24,376 nucleotides of DNA from an uncultured Bacilli bacterium (GTDB lineage: Bacteria; Bacillota_I; Bacilli_A; RF39; UBA660). The stretch spans positions 1-24,376 of the forward strand of contig CANQLF010000003.1 of NCBI GenBank assembly GCA_947624635.1, read 5' to 3'. The translations under genes were made by a program, and so were the position numbers. Below are positions 1 to 6,574 of the stretch, one piece after another (the stretch's first letter is position 1; each line of letters starts with the position of its first letter). The notes under the pieces are model-generated. The model worked only from the letters and a program-made list of their open reading frames with translations, made no database searches and had not been told where the DNA came from.

Positions 1-279
1 GCAGATAAAATAGCTAATAAAGCCAGTGATTTAAGTAATAACAAAAGAATGTTAGATTTCATGCCAAAAGAAAAAGAGATAGAAATGATTAAAAATGATA
101 TTTATAGCGATGGGTTTGATGAAGGTGTTGAAAAAGGAATAGAACAAGGATTAGTTAAGGGTATTGAACAAAAACAATTAGATATTGTTAAAAAAATGTT
201 AGAAAAAAATACTGATATAGATTTTATTAGTGATGTTACAGGATTAACAAAAGAAGAAATTGAAAAAATAAGTGATTAA
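1..279 (+). CDS. C-terminal part of Rpn/PD-(D/E)XK nuclease family transposase-like protein (5' end outside window)
   Basis: The reading frame is open from base 1 to the TAA at 277-279, so only the last 92 codons are present and the true start lies outside the window. The visible part has a charged helical stretch with the pattern YSDGFDEGVEKGIEQG, in which Gly recurs every four residues. It ends in a short helix-turn-helix-like tail (DISDVTGLTKEEIEKI type). This Gly-spaced amphipathic helix followed by a 'KKML...I..vTGLt.eEI..l' tail is typical of the C-terminus of Rpn (recombination-promoting nuclease, TIGR01784-like) proteins. The catalytic PD-(D/E)XK domain would be upstream and cannot be checked. 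These proteins are often multi-copy in gut Firmicutes. The family assignment rests on the tail only. Confidence 0.7.
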   Translation, partial: ADKIANKASDLSNNKRMLDFMPKEKEIEMIKNDIYSDGFDEGVEKGIEQGLVKGIEQKQLDIVKKMLEKNTDIDFISDVTGLTKEEIEKISD

Positions 280-355
280 ATCAATTTTAAGTTATTAGTT
301 ACTGTAACTTTATCCTATTTACCATAAATTTATTCTGAAAATATCTGTATATTAC

Positions 356-384
356 TTGTAAACTTATCTATTTATTGTTATAAT
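356..384 (+). promoter_or_regulatory. Sigma-A-type promoter for rpmE
   Basis: The -35 box is TTGTAA (356-361), followed by a 17-bp spacer and a consensus -10 box TATAAT (379-384). Transcription would start near 391, giving a leader of about 50 nt that includes the hairpin at 405-424. Confidence 0.6.
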
Positions 385-404
385 ATATAAGCAAACGAAT
401 TACT

Positions 405-424
405 ATAGTTTAAAATGAAACTAT
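405..424 (+). promoter_or_regulatory. Hairpin in the rpmE leader, possible L31 autoregulatory leader
   Basis: ATAGTTT (405-411) and AAACTAT (418-424) form a perfect 7-bp stem with a 6-nt loop. The stem ends a few bases before the ribosome-binding site GGAAGGAG. Ribosomal-protein L31 leader RNAs are known in Firmicutes, but I cannot confirm that this short stem belongs to that family. It could also be an unrelated stem. Confidence 0.35.
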
Positions 425-442
425 GGCGGAAGGAGAGATAAT

Positions 443-655
443 ATGAAAAAAGGAATTCACCCAGATTATCAAGATGCAACTGTAACATGTGCATGTGGTA
501 ACACATTCCAAACTAAATCAACTAAAGATAATATTGTAGTTGAAGTATGTTCTGAATGTCATCCATTCTATACTGGTAAACAAAGTAGAGCTTCTAAAAA
601 AGGTCGTGTAGAAAAATTTAATCAAAAATATGGATTCAATAAAGAAGAAATATAA
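443..655 (+). CDS. rpmE: 50S ribosomal protein L31 (zinc-binding form)
   Basis: This is bacterial L31, a small protein of the large ribosomal subunit located at the central protuberance and bridging the two subunits. The 70-residue length and the N-terminus MKKGIHPDY are typical. Cysteines at 16, 18, 36 and 39 (CxC and CxxC) are the zinc ligands, so this is the zinc-containing C+ type rather than the zinc-free paralogue made under zinc starvation. A strong Shine-Dalgarno (GGAAGGAG) lies before ATG 443. The gene is monocistronic, with its own promoter upstream and a terminator that overlaps the stop codon. Confidence 0.97.
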   Translation: MKKGIHPDYQDATVTCACGNTFQTKSTKDNIVVEVCSECHPFYTGKQSRASKKGRVEKFNQKYGFNKEEI

Positions 656-667
656 TTCTTCTTTTTA
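641..667 (+). terminator. Rho-independent terminator of rpmE
   Basis: AAAGAAGAA (641-649) pairs with TTCTTCTTT (656-664) across a 6-nt loop and is followed by T residues. The left arm is inside the rpmE coding end and the loop contains the stop codon. Confidence 0.65.
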
Positions 668-680
668 TTATATTTTTAAA

Positions 681-709
681 TTGCAAAAATAAAAATATTA
701 CTATATAAT
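681..709 (+). promoter_or_regulatory. Sigma-A-type promoter of the 736-2175 gene
   Basis: TTGCAA (681-686), 17-bp spacer, TATAAT (704-709). The predicted start near 716 leaves a short leader before the GAAGGTG ribosome-binding site and ATG 736. Confidence 0.6.
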
Positions 710-735
710 AATAAACTAAACAAGAAGGTGTTATC

Positions 736-2175
736 ATGGTTGATGATTTAAAAGTAATAAAGAAAAAATATGGGGAAAAGATGAGTAGATTTTGTAGAGA
801 ATCTTTTCCAATAATATTAGAAAAAAATGGCGTTCTATCAAAGTTATTATTAGATCATTTTCATGAAAGTCATGATTTATATGATGATTTAGTATCTAAT
901 AACAAACTTTACGAATTTAAAGATTTTATATACACATTATATGATGAAAAAAGGATAGAAGAATATATTGAAGTAACTAAAACACCAGAAGAATTAATGA
1001 ACGAAGCCGGTTATTATTTATATGAATGCAAAACAGAAGAAGAAATACAAAAGTTTAGAAAATATTATGTTAAAGGTGAAGAATTATGTACATTTAATGG
1101 TAATAGATTAAATACTAATAGGGTATTTTTTGCAGTAAAAAAGAATGTTGATGAAATAAAAAGAGAAAACTTTCCAAAACCAGAAAGAGAGGACTTATAT
1201 GGAACAAGTGTGATAAGTATACAGTTTACAAAAGATGGTAGGAATTATCTATCAATAAAGAACAGATATAATCATACTGTAGTAAATCCAGATGCAACAT
1301 TTCAAAATAATTTGGATAACATAATAGAAGGATTAACTGAAAGTTTTGAAAAGTATTATGGAATAAAACAACAAACTAAAAGTAATGATTTTGAAATATT
1401 TGATTATGTAATGGCTAATGATGGAAAATATTATAAATATAATTATGAAATAAATAATGTATATTATTGTCCCGATAATATAATAATAGATAATTATAAG
1501 GTAAAGAATTTTCCTAAGGAAAAATACATTATTCTAGATTATTTTGTTTTAGATTTAATAAATAAGAAATTAAGTTCATATGATAATACTAATTTCGATT
1601 CTTTTAAAGATACAATTAACAATATTGAAAAAATAAATATTAAAAAGAATAACAATATAAAAGAAATAACTATACAACAAAAAGATGGTAATATCGCAAC
1701 AATATACTTAAATAAACAAAATTGTATTATTAAATATGTAAATAATTACGTTGATAAAATAGGAGATAATTTTTTATATTATAATGAATGTTTAGAAGAA
1801 TTAGAATTAAATAATGTTAGTCTAATAAAAGATGATTTTTTGTTTGAGAATCAAACGTTACAAAAAATAGAATTAAATAATGCAAAAATTATAGGAGATA
1901 CTTTTCTTAATCGAAATGAGATTATGGACAATTTAAATTTAGAAAACGTTGAACAAATAGGACATTGTTTCATTACTAATGGAAAGTTGGTAAAATTTTC
2001 TGCTCCTAAATTAAAAAGAGTTGGAGGTTTTTTCCAAGGTCATAATGACTGTTTAGTAGAGATGGACACACCATTACTAAAAGAACATGGTTGGGGATTT
2101 TTACAAAACAATGAAAAATTTAAAAATTATTTTGTTGAAAAACCATCAAAACAAAAGCAACTTACTTTAAAATAA
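736..2175 (+). CDS. Uncharacterised protein with C-terminal leucine-rich-like repeats
   Basis: This is a 479-residue cytosolic protein with no signal peptide or membrane segment. I recall similar unnamed proteins from gut Firmicutes (an N-terminus like LKVIKKKYGEKM and a segment like SIKNRYNHTVVNPDATF) but know of no function. The first half (about 1-205) is mixed helix and is rich in Tyr and charged residues. From about residue 350 to 465 there are five degenerate repeats of about 21-23 residues with the pattern N..L..l.l.n...i...Fl, resembling BspA-like leucine-rich repeats, so a binding or scaffolding role is possible. The gene has its own promoter and the ribosome-binding site GAAGGTG, and it sits alone between rpmE and the Panacea operon. 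No catalytic motif was recognised. Confidence 0.75.
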   Translation: MVDDLKVIKKKYGEKMSRFCRESFPIILEKNGVLSKLLLDHFHESHDLYDDLVSNNKLYEFKDFIYTLYDEKRIEEYIEVTKTPEELMNEAGYYLYECKTEEEIQKFRKYYVKGEELCTFNGNRLNTNRVFFAVKKNVDEIKRENFPKPEREDLYGTSVISIQFTKDGRNYLSIKNRYNHTVVNPDATFQNNLDNIIEGLTESFEKYYGIKQQTKSNDFEIFDYVMANDGKYYKYNYEINNVYYCPDNIIIDNYKVKNFPKEKYIILDYFVLDLINKKLSSYDNTNFDSFKDTINNIEKINIKKNNNIKEITIQQKDGNIATIYLNKQNCIIKYVNNYVDKIGDNFLYYNECLEELELNNVSLIKDDFLFENQTLQKIELNNAKIIGDTFLNRNEIMDNLNLENVEQIGHCFITNGKLVKFSAPKLKRVGGFFQGHNDCLVEMDTPLLKEHGWGFLQNNEKFKNYFVEKPSKQKQLTLK

Positions 2176-2230
2176 TATATTTATTAAAGATAAAAACTAT
2201 ATAAAATAAGTTTAAAAGTGAGTTAATTCC

Positions 2231-2259
2231 TTGACAGTAGAACATATATATGATATAGT
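2231..2259 (+). promoter_or_regulatory. Upstream promoter of the Panacea operon, inside a possible operator
   Basis: TTGACA (2231-2236) is a perfect -35 box, followed by a 17-bp spacer and TATAGT (2254-2259). The promoter is flanked by an inverted 7-mer, GTTAATT (2222-2228) and AATTAAC (2268-2274). Such a pair could be bound by the antitoxin, although 7 bp in AT-rich DNA is weak evidence. Confidence 0.6.
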
Positions 2260-2316
2260 AAAATTGTAATTAACCAAGTATTAAACTAATTTATTTTTTC
2301 AGATTAAAAATTATAT

Positions 2317-2344
2317 TTGATTTTCCTAAATAATGGAATATAAT
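2317..2344 (+). promoter_or_regulatory. Second, proximal promoter of the Panacea operon
   Basis: TTGATT (2317-2322), 16-bp spacer, TATAAT (2339-2344). A start near 2351 would leave only a short leader before the AGGAGGTG ribosome-binding site of the first gene. Confidence 0.45.
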
Positions 2345-2370
2345 ATATTATAGAAATAGGAGGTGTAGAT

Positions 2371-2841
2371 ATGAAAAATGAAGTTAGTGATATTTATGAA
2401 GTAGCAAAATGGTTTTTACATACAGAGCCAATGACTCATAAAAAGTTACAAAAGCTATTATACTTTAGTTATGGTATATATTTAGCTCAAAATAATGATA
2501 ATGCTAATGAATTGAGTAAATCGTTATTTCAAAATAATTTTGAAGCTTGGGTACATGGACCTGTAGATCCTTATATTTATTCTTTATATAAAAACAGTGG
2601 AATAAATTTACTTTATCTAGAGAATATTGAAACTTTAACGTTCAATCAAGAAATTTTAAATGCACTAAATAAAACAATGGAAATATATGGTTCTTATAGT
2701 GCTGATGAATTAGAAAATATTTCTCATAATCAAGCACCTTGGATTAATGCTAGAAAAAATTTGTCACCAATTGATGCATCAAATAACGCTATTTCTGACA
2801 AAGATATTTTTTCTACGTTTAAAAAAGTTCTATATGAATAA
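2371..2841 (+). CDS. Panacea/SocA-like (DUF4065) antitoxin-type protein
   Basis: The 156-residue protein matches the Panacea (SocA, DUF4065/GepA) domain. The N-terminal helix pattern VAKWFLHTEPMTHKKLQKLL and YFSYGIYLAQ, then EAWVHGPVDPYIYSLY, and a C-terminal SADELENISHNQAPWINAR segment are the usual landmarks. Proteins with this domain neutralise many unrelated toxins in PanAT toxin-antitoxin pairs, and SocA itself acts as a proteolytic adaptor for its toxin. It is the first gene of a three-gene operon, with a near-perfect ribosome-binding site (AGGAGGTG) and two candidate promoters. Its last codons overlap the next start by 8 bp, the tight coupling common in such pairs. The domain is clear; the antitoxin role is inferred from family and context. 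Confidence 0.88.
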   Translation: MKNEVSDIYEVAKWFLHTEPMTHKKLQKLLYFSYGIYLAQNNDNANELSKSLFQNNFEAWVHGPVDPYIYSLYKNSGINLLYLENIETLTFNQEILNALNKTMEIYGSYSADELENISHNQAPWINARKNLSPIDASNNAISDKDIFSTFKKVLYE

Positions 2842-3376
2842 GCCTTTTTCCACAGACAAATCTAATATAGTTATAGATTTTTCGTTGTTTCCATTTTGTT
2901 TTAGATGTATTAAAATAGGTAAATGTACAAACAAATTACAAAATAGCAATCAATTTTTTAAATTTTTCAAAAGAATATTTGAAGTTGACATACCTGCATT
3001 AACACAACATTCATTTGATGATGTTACAAAAGCTACAAATAAGCATTCTCACGCAATAGGATCAAGTACAAAAGAGTACTCACAGATAATTAATATTGTT
3101 AAAGAGCTTTTTAAATCATATAAAGGTGATAATTATAAAGAAAAAGATTTTGACTTGTTCTTGCAAAACAATATTAATGATTATTTTGTATGGCAGTTAG
3201 GTATTAGTGGAGGAATACGCTTATTTGGCATTAGAAAATCAAATGTTTTTTCTGTTTTATTTATTGATTATCATCACCTAGTTTACCCTGATAAAAATAA
3301 TAATGGGCAAAATTATGAATTGTATAATTTTTGTCCAATAACAAATAATAATATTGGAGGAATAATAAATGAATAA
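2834..3376 (+). CDS. Unknown 180-aa protein, candidate toxin of the Panacea operon
   Basis: I do not recognise this family. The start chosen is ATG 2834, which overlaps the end of the Panacea gene in the sequence ATGAATAA. The frame is open further up to 2747, but that would run through the antitoxin gene. No independent ribosome-binding site is visible, so translation is probably coupled. The protein is soluble. Its C-terminal half has the run QLGISGGIRLFGIR followed by a hydrophobic strand and DYHHLVYP, which vaguely recalls the strand order of RelE-type or other small toxin domains ending in 'ffvlliD..H..y'; this is only a resemblance. Its place directly after a Panacea gene is the best reason to suspect a toxin or partner. 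No catalytic signature can be named. Confidence 0.6.
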   Translation: MNKPFSTDKSNIVIDFSLFPFCFRCIKIGKCTNKLQNSNQFFKFFKRIFEVDIPALTQHSFDDVTKATNKHSHAIGSSTKEYSQIINIVKELFKSYKGDNYKEKDFDLFLQNNINDYFVWQLGISGGIRLFGIRKSNVFSVLFIDYHHLVYPDKNNNGQNYELYNFCPITNNNIGGIINE

Positions 3377-3680
3377 TGAAATATTATATCCAAAAAATAT
3401 AGATAATTTATTAAAAAAAGTAGATTATATTATTAAAAACGAACAAAATCAGGATAAAATATCTGAAATACTAAATTGGATTACTTGGTTTAAATCACTG
3501 AATTATAATTTAAAATATATATGTAAGAAAAACGAATACTTAAAATTCTATGTTGATGAAGATAAATATGCATTACAGTTATGGAAACATAATGACAACA
3601 TAGATTTGATAAAATTTAATTTAATATCGAATTATTACAGTGAATATGATAATTCATTAACTGAAGTAGTTATAAAATAA
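3369..3680 (+). CDS. Unknown 103-aa protein, third gene of the Panacea operon
   Basis: This is a small soluble protein, rich in Asn, Lys and Tyr, with no recognised domain. It begins inside the last codons of the preceding gene, again with the overlap ATGAATAA, and has its own GGAGG ribosome-binding site 8 bp before ATG 3369. It is followed at once by a strong terminator that includes its stop codon, so it is the last gene of the operon. It could be an accessory subunit, a second toxin component or an immunity-like partner; nothing in the sequence decides between these. Confidence 0.6.
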   Translation: MNNEILYPKNIDNLLKKVDYIIKNEQNQDKISEILNWITWFKSLNYNLKYICKKNEYLKFYVDEDKYALQLWKHNDNIDLIKFNLISNYYSEYDNSLTEVVIK

Positions 3681-3717
3681 GAATCAAATAAGTGTAAACC
3701 AAAATGATTCTTATTTT
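3674..3717 (+). terminator. Terminator of the Panacea operon
   Basis: A perfect 13-bp inverted repeat, AAAATAAGAATCA (3674-3686) and TGATTCTTATTTT (3705-3717), with an 18-nt loop and a T-rich end. Both arms carry A and T tracts, so it could work on either strand. Confidence 0.7.
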
Positions 3718-3724
3718 CATTTTA

Positions 3725-3753
3725 TTGTTAAAAAAATAAAAATGGGGTACACT
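3725..3753 (+). promoter_or_regulatory. Promoter of the 3774 gene and probably rpiB
   Basis: TTGTTA (3725-3730), 17-bp spacer, TACACT (3748-3753). The next gene starts at 3774 with AGGTGGTGAG as ribosome-binding site, so the leader is very short. Confidence 0.45.
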
Positions 3754-3773
3754 AATAATAAGGTGGTGAGTCT

Positions 3774-4259
3774 ATGAATGATAAAACTAAAACTGTTTTT
3801 TCGTATATTGGAATAGTAATGCTTTCATTTGTTTTACTGTTTTCAACATATGGAAAATATATTAGAGGTTACAGCAAAAGAAAACAAAATAATGATAGTA
3901 TAAAAATAGTAGACGCATCAATAAGAAAAGAAAGTAAGTTAAGAGAACTTAAAAATATTGAAATGATTAAAGCTAATAATTTTAAATTAGATAATATAGA
4001 TTTAGAATTTGATGATGATAATGAAACATTATTACTTACAGGAACACTTACTAACTTAAACGAAAAAGAGAAATCTTTTAAAATAATATCTAAATTATAT
4101 GATAAAAGAAAAAATATAATTTGTGAAAAACAAATAGATTATGAAATAATATTAGAACCTAAAAAAACAGTAGATATAATTATAAATCATTATTATGATG
4201 AAATAAAAAGTGATAAAGATAATATAAAATACTATAGTGTTAATATAGTTAAAAAATAG
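3774..4259 (+). CDS. Membrane-anchored protein with FxLYD-like extracytoplasmic domain
   Basis: The 161-residue protein has one N-terminal hydrophobic segment (about 9-25, TVFSYIGIVMLSFVLLF), which is most likely a signal anchor because it has no lipobox. Residues about 75-160 form a beta-rich domain with the pattern LTGTLTNL...KSFKIISKLYDKRKNI...LEPKKTVDI. This resembles the FxLYD/DUF3426 type of domain found on surface proteins, but the match is by eye and the function is unknown. The gene starts after a promoter and a strong ribosome-binding site, and its stop is 8 bp before rpiB, so the two are cotranscribed. Confidence 0.65.
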   Translation: MNDKTKTVFSYIGIVMLSFVLLFSTYGKYIRGYSKRKQNNDSIKIVDASIRKESKLRELKNIEMIKANNFKLDNIDLEFDDDNETLLLTGTLTNLNEKEKSFKIISKLYDKRKNIICEKQIDYEIILEPKKTVDIIINHYYDEIKSDKDNIKYYSVNIVKK

Positions 4260-4267
4260 GAGGAGTT

Positions 4268-4717
4268 ATGAATATAGGAATAGCTAGTGATCATGGTGGA
4301 TACCTAATCAAACAAAAACTGACAGAATATTTAAAAAATAAAGGTTACAATGTAGTAGATTGTGGAACAAATAGTATTGATAGTGTAGATTATCCAGATT
4401 ATGCTTTTAAATTGTGTGAGAAAGTTATAAAAGGCGAAGTAGAACGAGGTGTTGCAATATGTAAAACAGGAATAGGAATGAGTATTGCGTGCAATAAAGT
4501 AAAAGGTATTAGATGCGCAAAAGTATCAAATAGTAATGAAGCTAAATTATGTAGATTACACAATAATGCAAATGTAATCGCAATAGGTGCAGATTTAAGT
4601 ATGATAGAAATAAAAGACATCATAGATAATTTTTTGCAAACTAATTTTAGTGAAGAAGATAGACACATAAATAGAATTAATAAAATAACAAAATACGAGG
4701 AAGAACATGAACGTTAA
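4268..4717 (+). CDS. rpiB: Ribose-5-phosphate isomerase B
   Basis: RpiB interconverts ribose 5-phosphate and ribulose 5-phosphate in the pentose phosphate pathway. The 149-residue length, the N-terminal IASDHGG motif (Asp8-His9), the central catalytic Cys65 in CKTGIGMSIACN and the late RLHNNANVIAIGA motif fit the RpiB/LacAB family. The usual sequence after the catalytic cysteine is CGTGIG or CGSGIG; here Lys66 replaces Gly, so the phosphate-side loop is slightly unusual. The gene follows the membrane protein by 8 bp and overlaps the next small gene by 11 bp, suggesting one transcript. A sugar-phosphate isomerase of the LacA/LacB type is the alternative, but no lac genes are nearby. Confidence 0.92.
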   Translation: MNIGIASDHGGYLIKQKLTEYLKNKGYNVVDCGTNSIDSVDYPDYAFKLCEKVIKGEVERGVAICKTGIGMSIACNKVKGIRCAKVSNSNEAKLCRLHNNANVIAIGADLSMIEIKDIIDNFLQTNFSEEDRHINRINKITKYEEEHER

Positions 4718-4904
4718 ATTAATACTATATATAATATTTGTACCTTTTGTTATGTATGCTTTAGATGGACTTAATATAAATTTTATATTTAAAAAGAATA
4801 AAGTTGTACAAGCTAGAATAATATATATTATGATAGGACTCATAATAACATATTTATTAGTTAATTTCGTAATGGATTTTTATGATATATCTAGAATAAT
4901 ATAA
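4707..4904 (+). CDS. DUF1146 (YwzB-like) small membrane protein
   Basis: The 65-residue protein has two hydrophobic segments (about 4-18 and 38-58) separated by a short loop with FKKNKVVQARIIYIM. The pattern 'ALdgLN..fiFKKNkv.QARilYim..l..sYLv.nFv.dF' matches the DUF1146 family of small integral membrane proteins. In Bacillus subtilis the family member ywzB lies close to the spoIID region, and here the gene also directly precedes spoIID, which supports the call. Its ATG overlaps the end of rpiB by 11 bp and has GAGGAAG as ribosome-binding site. The function of the family is unknown. Confidence 0.8.
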   Translation: MNVKLILYIIFVPFVMYALDGLNINFIFKKNKVVQARIIYIMIGLIITYLLVNFVMDFYDISRII

Positions 4905-4915
4905 GGTGATGCAAG

Positions 4916-5830
4916 TTGAAAAAAATGATACTCCTAACAGCAGTAATCATAATTATACCGTTTATAGTAGTATCAATTTTTATAAGTGAAAAAGAAATTG
5001 ATTTTAACTTGGTTAGTAATAAAACAATACGGGTTAAAAGAGCGAGTAAAGAAAGAATCGATATAGTTCCTTTTGAAGAATATATAGTTGGAGTAGTTGC
5101 AGGTGAAATGCCTGTTTCTTTTCATATTGAAGCTTTAAAAGCACAGGCTGTTGCTGCAAGAAACTATGCATATAAAAAACTTGAAAGTGAAACAAAATCA
5201 GACTTCGATGTAATAGATACAACAGCTAATCAAGTTTATCTAGATTTAGATGACTTAAAAAACTCATGGAAAAGTAAATATGTAGAAAACATAAATAAAA
5301 TAAGACAAGCAGTAAGTGAAACAATGGGTGAATACCTAACATACAATAACGAAATCATAAGCTTATTTTACTTTTCCACAAGTAATGGTGAAACTGAAAG
5401 CGCAGAAATGGTTTTTAATATAGATGTACCATACTTAAAAAGTGTATCATCTCCATGGGATAAAAATGAAGCATCAGGTTTCAATGGAACACAAGTGTTT
5501 ACAAAAGAAGATATGTGTAAAATGTTAAGTATAGATTGTAGTAAAAATCTAGAGATAAATAATATTAATAGAGCTAGTAATAATAGAGTAAGAGAAATAA
5601 CAATAAACAATAAAACATTTAAAGGAACAGAAATATACAAATTACTTAAACTAAGATCTACAGACTTTGAAATAGAAATAAATGAAGATAAAATAATCTT
5701 TAAAACAAAAGGATATGGACATGGAGTTGGGATGAGCCAATATGGCGCAAATGGAATGGCAAAAGAAGGATATACATATAAAGATATACTAACTCATTAC
5801 TATCAAGGAACAAATATTCAAAAATTTTAA
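4916..5830 (+). CDS. spoIID: Stage II sporulation protein D (peptidoglycan lytic transglycosylase)
   Basis: SpoIID cleaves glycan strands during engulfment of the forespore, working with SpoIIM and SpoIIP in the mother-cell membrane. The 304-residue product has an N-terminal membrane anchor (about 3-23). The SpoIID domain follows, with PFEEYIVGVVAGEMP, the helix EALKAQAVAARNYA, the FYFSTSNGETESAEMVF region and the closing GYGHGVGMSQYGANGMA motif. In the family the conserved Glu after VAGEM is the catalytic acid, and it is present. The start is TTG 4916, 5 bp after AAGGTGAT; ATG 4922 is possible but too far in. It lies 11 bp after the DUF1146 gene. Mother-cell sigma-E control is expected from the family, but I could not identify a convincing sigma-E promoter. 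Confidence 0.95.
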   Translation: MKKMILLTAVIIIIPFIVVSIFISEKEIDFNLVSNKTIRVKRASKERIDIVPFEEYIVGVVAGEMPVSFHIEALKAQAVAARNYAYKKLESETKSDFDVIDTTANQVYLDLDDLKNSWKSKYVENINKIRQAVSETMGEYLTYNNEIISLFYFSTSNGETESAEMVFNIDVPYLKSVSSPWDKNEASGFNGTQVFTKEDMCKMLSIDCSKNLEINNINRASNNRVREITINNKTFKGTEIYKLLKLRSTDFEIEINEDKIIFKTKGYGHGVGMSQYGANGMAKEGYTYKDILTHYYQGTNIQKF

Positions 5831-5852
5831 ATAAACAATGTATAAAAACCTG

Positions 5853-5875
5853 TAATTAAGTTAAAACTTTAATTA
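5853..5875 (+). repeat. AT-rich hairpin in front of the spoIIQ-like gene
   Basis: TAATTAAGTT (5853-5862) and AACTTTAATTA (5865-5875) can pair with one bulged base, ending immediately before the ribosome-binding site of the next gene. There is no T tract, so it is not a normal terminator. It may be chance in AT-rich DNA. Confidence 0.3.
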
Positions 5876-5886
5876 GAGGTGAGAAA

Positions 5887-6519
5887 ATGGAAAAAAGAAA
5901 ATTAAAAAAATTTGTATTACCAAGTATAGTAGGATTAATTTTTGTATCATTAATTACAGTGACATTCATAGTTAGAAAAAACTTAGCTGAACCAACATTT
6001 AATGATGACCAAGAATTTAATTTTACAACTAAAAACATATTTTCAAATGACATGGAAACAGTAGGAGAAGATGTAGTTATAATTAAACCATTTAACGATG
6101 AAAATGTGAAAGTAACTAAATCATTCTATGATTACCAAGGAGAAAAAGAAGCGCAACAAAATGCAATAATAGTGTATGATAATACCTATATGCAAAACTC
6201 AGGAATAGATTACACATCAGATAAACAATTTGAAGTTGCAACAATTCTTGATGGCGTAGTAATCAATGTTGCAGAAGATGAAATGTTAGGAAAATATGTT
6301 GAGGTAAGACACTCAAATGATATGATAAGTATATATCAAAGTTTAGGAGAAGTAACTGTTAAAAAAGATGATGAAGTAAAACAAGGAACCGTAATAGGTA
6401 AAAGTGGAAAAAATAATATAAATCCAAAACTAGAAAATCAACTACACTTTGAATTATCATATAAAGGTGGATATGTTAATCCAGAAGATTATTTTGATAA
6501 AAAAGTACAAGATTTATAG
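5887..6519 (+). CDS. spoIIQ: SpoIIQ-like M23 (LytM) domain protein, zinc site degenerate
   Basis: SpoIIQ sits in the forespore membrane and binds SpoIIIAH across the intermembrane space to hold the engulfing membranes together. The 210-residue product has a short cytoplasmic N-terminus, one membrane segment (about 10-29), a linker, and a LytM domain from about 65 to 200 ending in LHFELSYKGGYVNPEDYF. In active M23 peptidases the first motif is HxxxD and the last is HxH. Here the first His is Asn104 (Asp108 is kept) and the last motif is Gln185-Leu-His187, so two zinc ligands are missing and the domain should be inactive. Loss of zinc ligands is also known in B. subtilis SpoIIQ. Position between spoIID and spoIIID supports the name. 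Confidence 0.85.
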   Translation: MEKRKLKKFVLPSIVGLIFVSLITVTFIVRKNLAEPTFNDDQEFNFTTKNIFSNDMETVGEDVVIIKPFNDENVKVTKSFYDYQGEKEAQQNAIIVYDNTYMQNSGIDYTSDKQFEVATILDGVVINVAEDEMLGKYVEVRHSNDMISIYQSLGEVTVKKDDEVKQGTVIGKSGKNNINPKLENQLHFELSYKGGYVNPEDYFDKKVQDL

Positions 6520-6529
6520 TACTTTTTTT
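6499..6529 (+). terminator. Terminator of the spoIIQ-like gene
   Basis: AAAAAAGTAC (6499-6508) pairs perfectly with GTACTTTTTT (6519-6528) over a 10-nt loop, with a further T. The stop codon lies in the loop. Confidence 0.75.
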
Positions 6530-6574
6530 CATAAATAAAATACTCACTTATATAATTAATTAGGGGGTCATAAT

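Noticed and set aside
2747..2833. Upstream in-frame extension of the second Panacea-operon gene
   Set aside because: It would lie wholly inside the Panacea gene in another frame; ATG 2834 gives the typical short overlap.
4399..4843. Minus-strand open frames opposite rpiB and the DUF1146 gene
   Set aside because: They overlap well-supported genes, lack ribosome-binding sites and match no family.
5831..6574. Sigma-F, sigma-G or sigma-E promoters in front of spoIIQ and spoIIID
   Set aside because: Only partial matches to the sporulation sigma consensus were found in AT-rich DNA, not better than chance.
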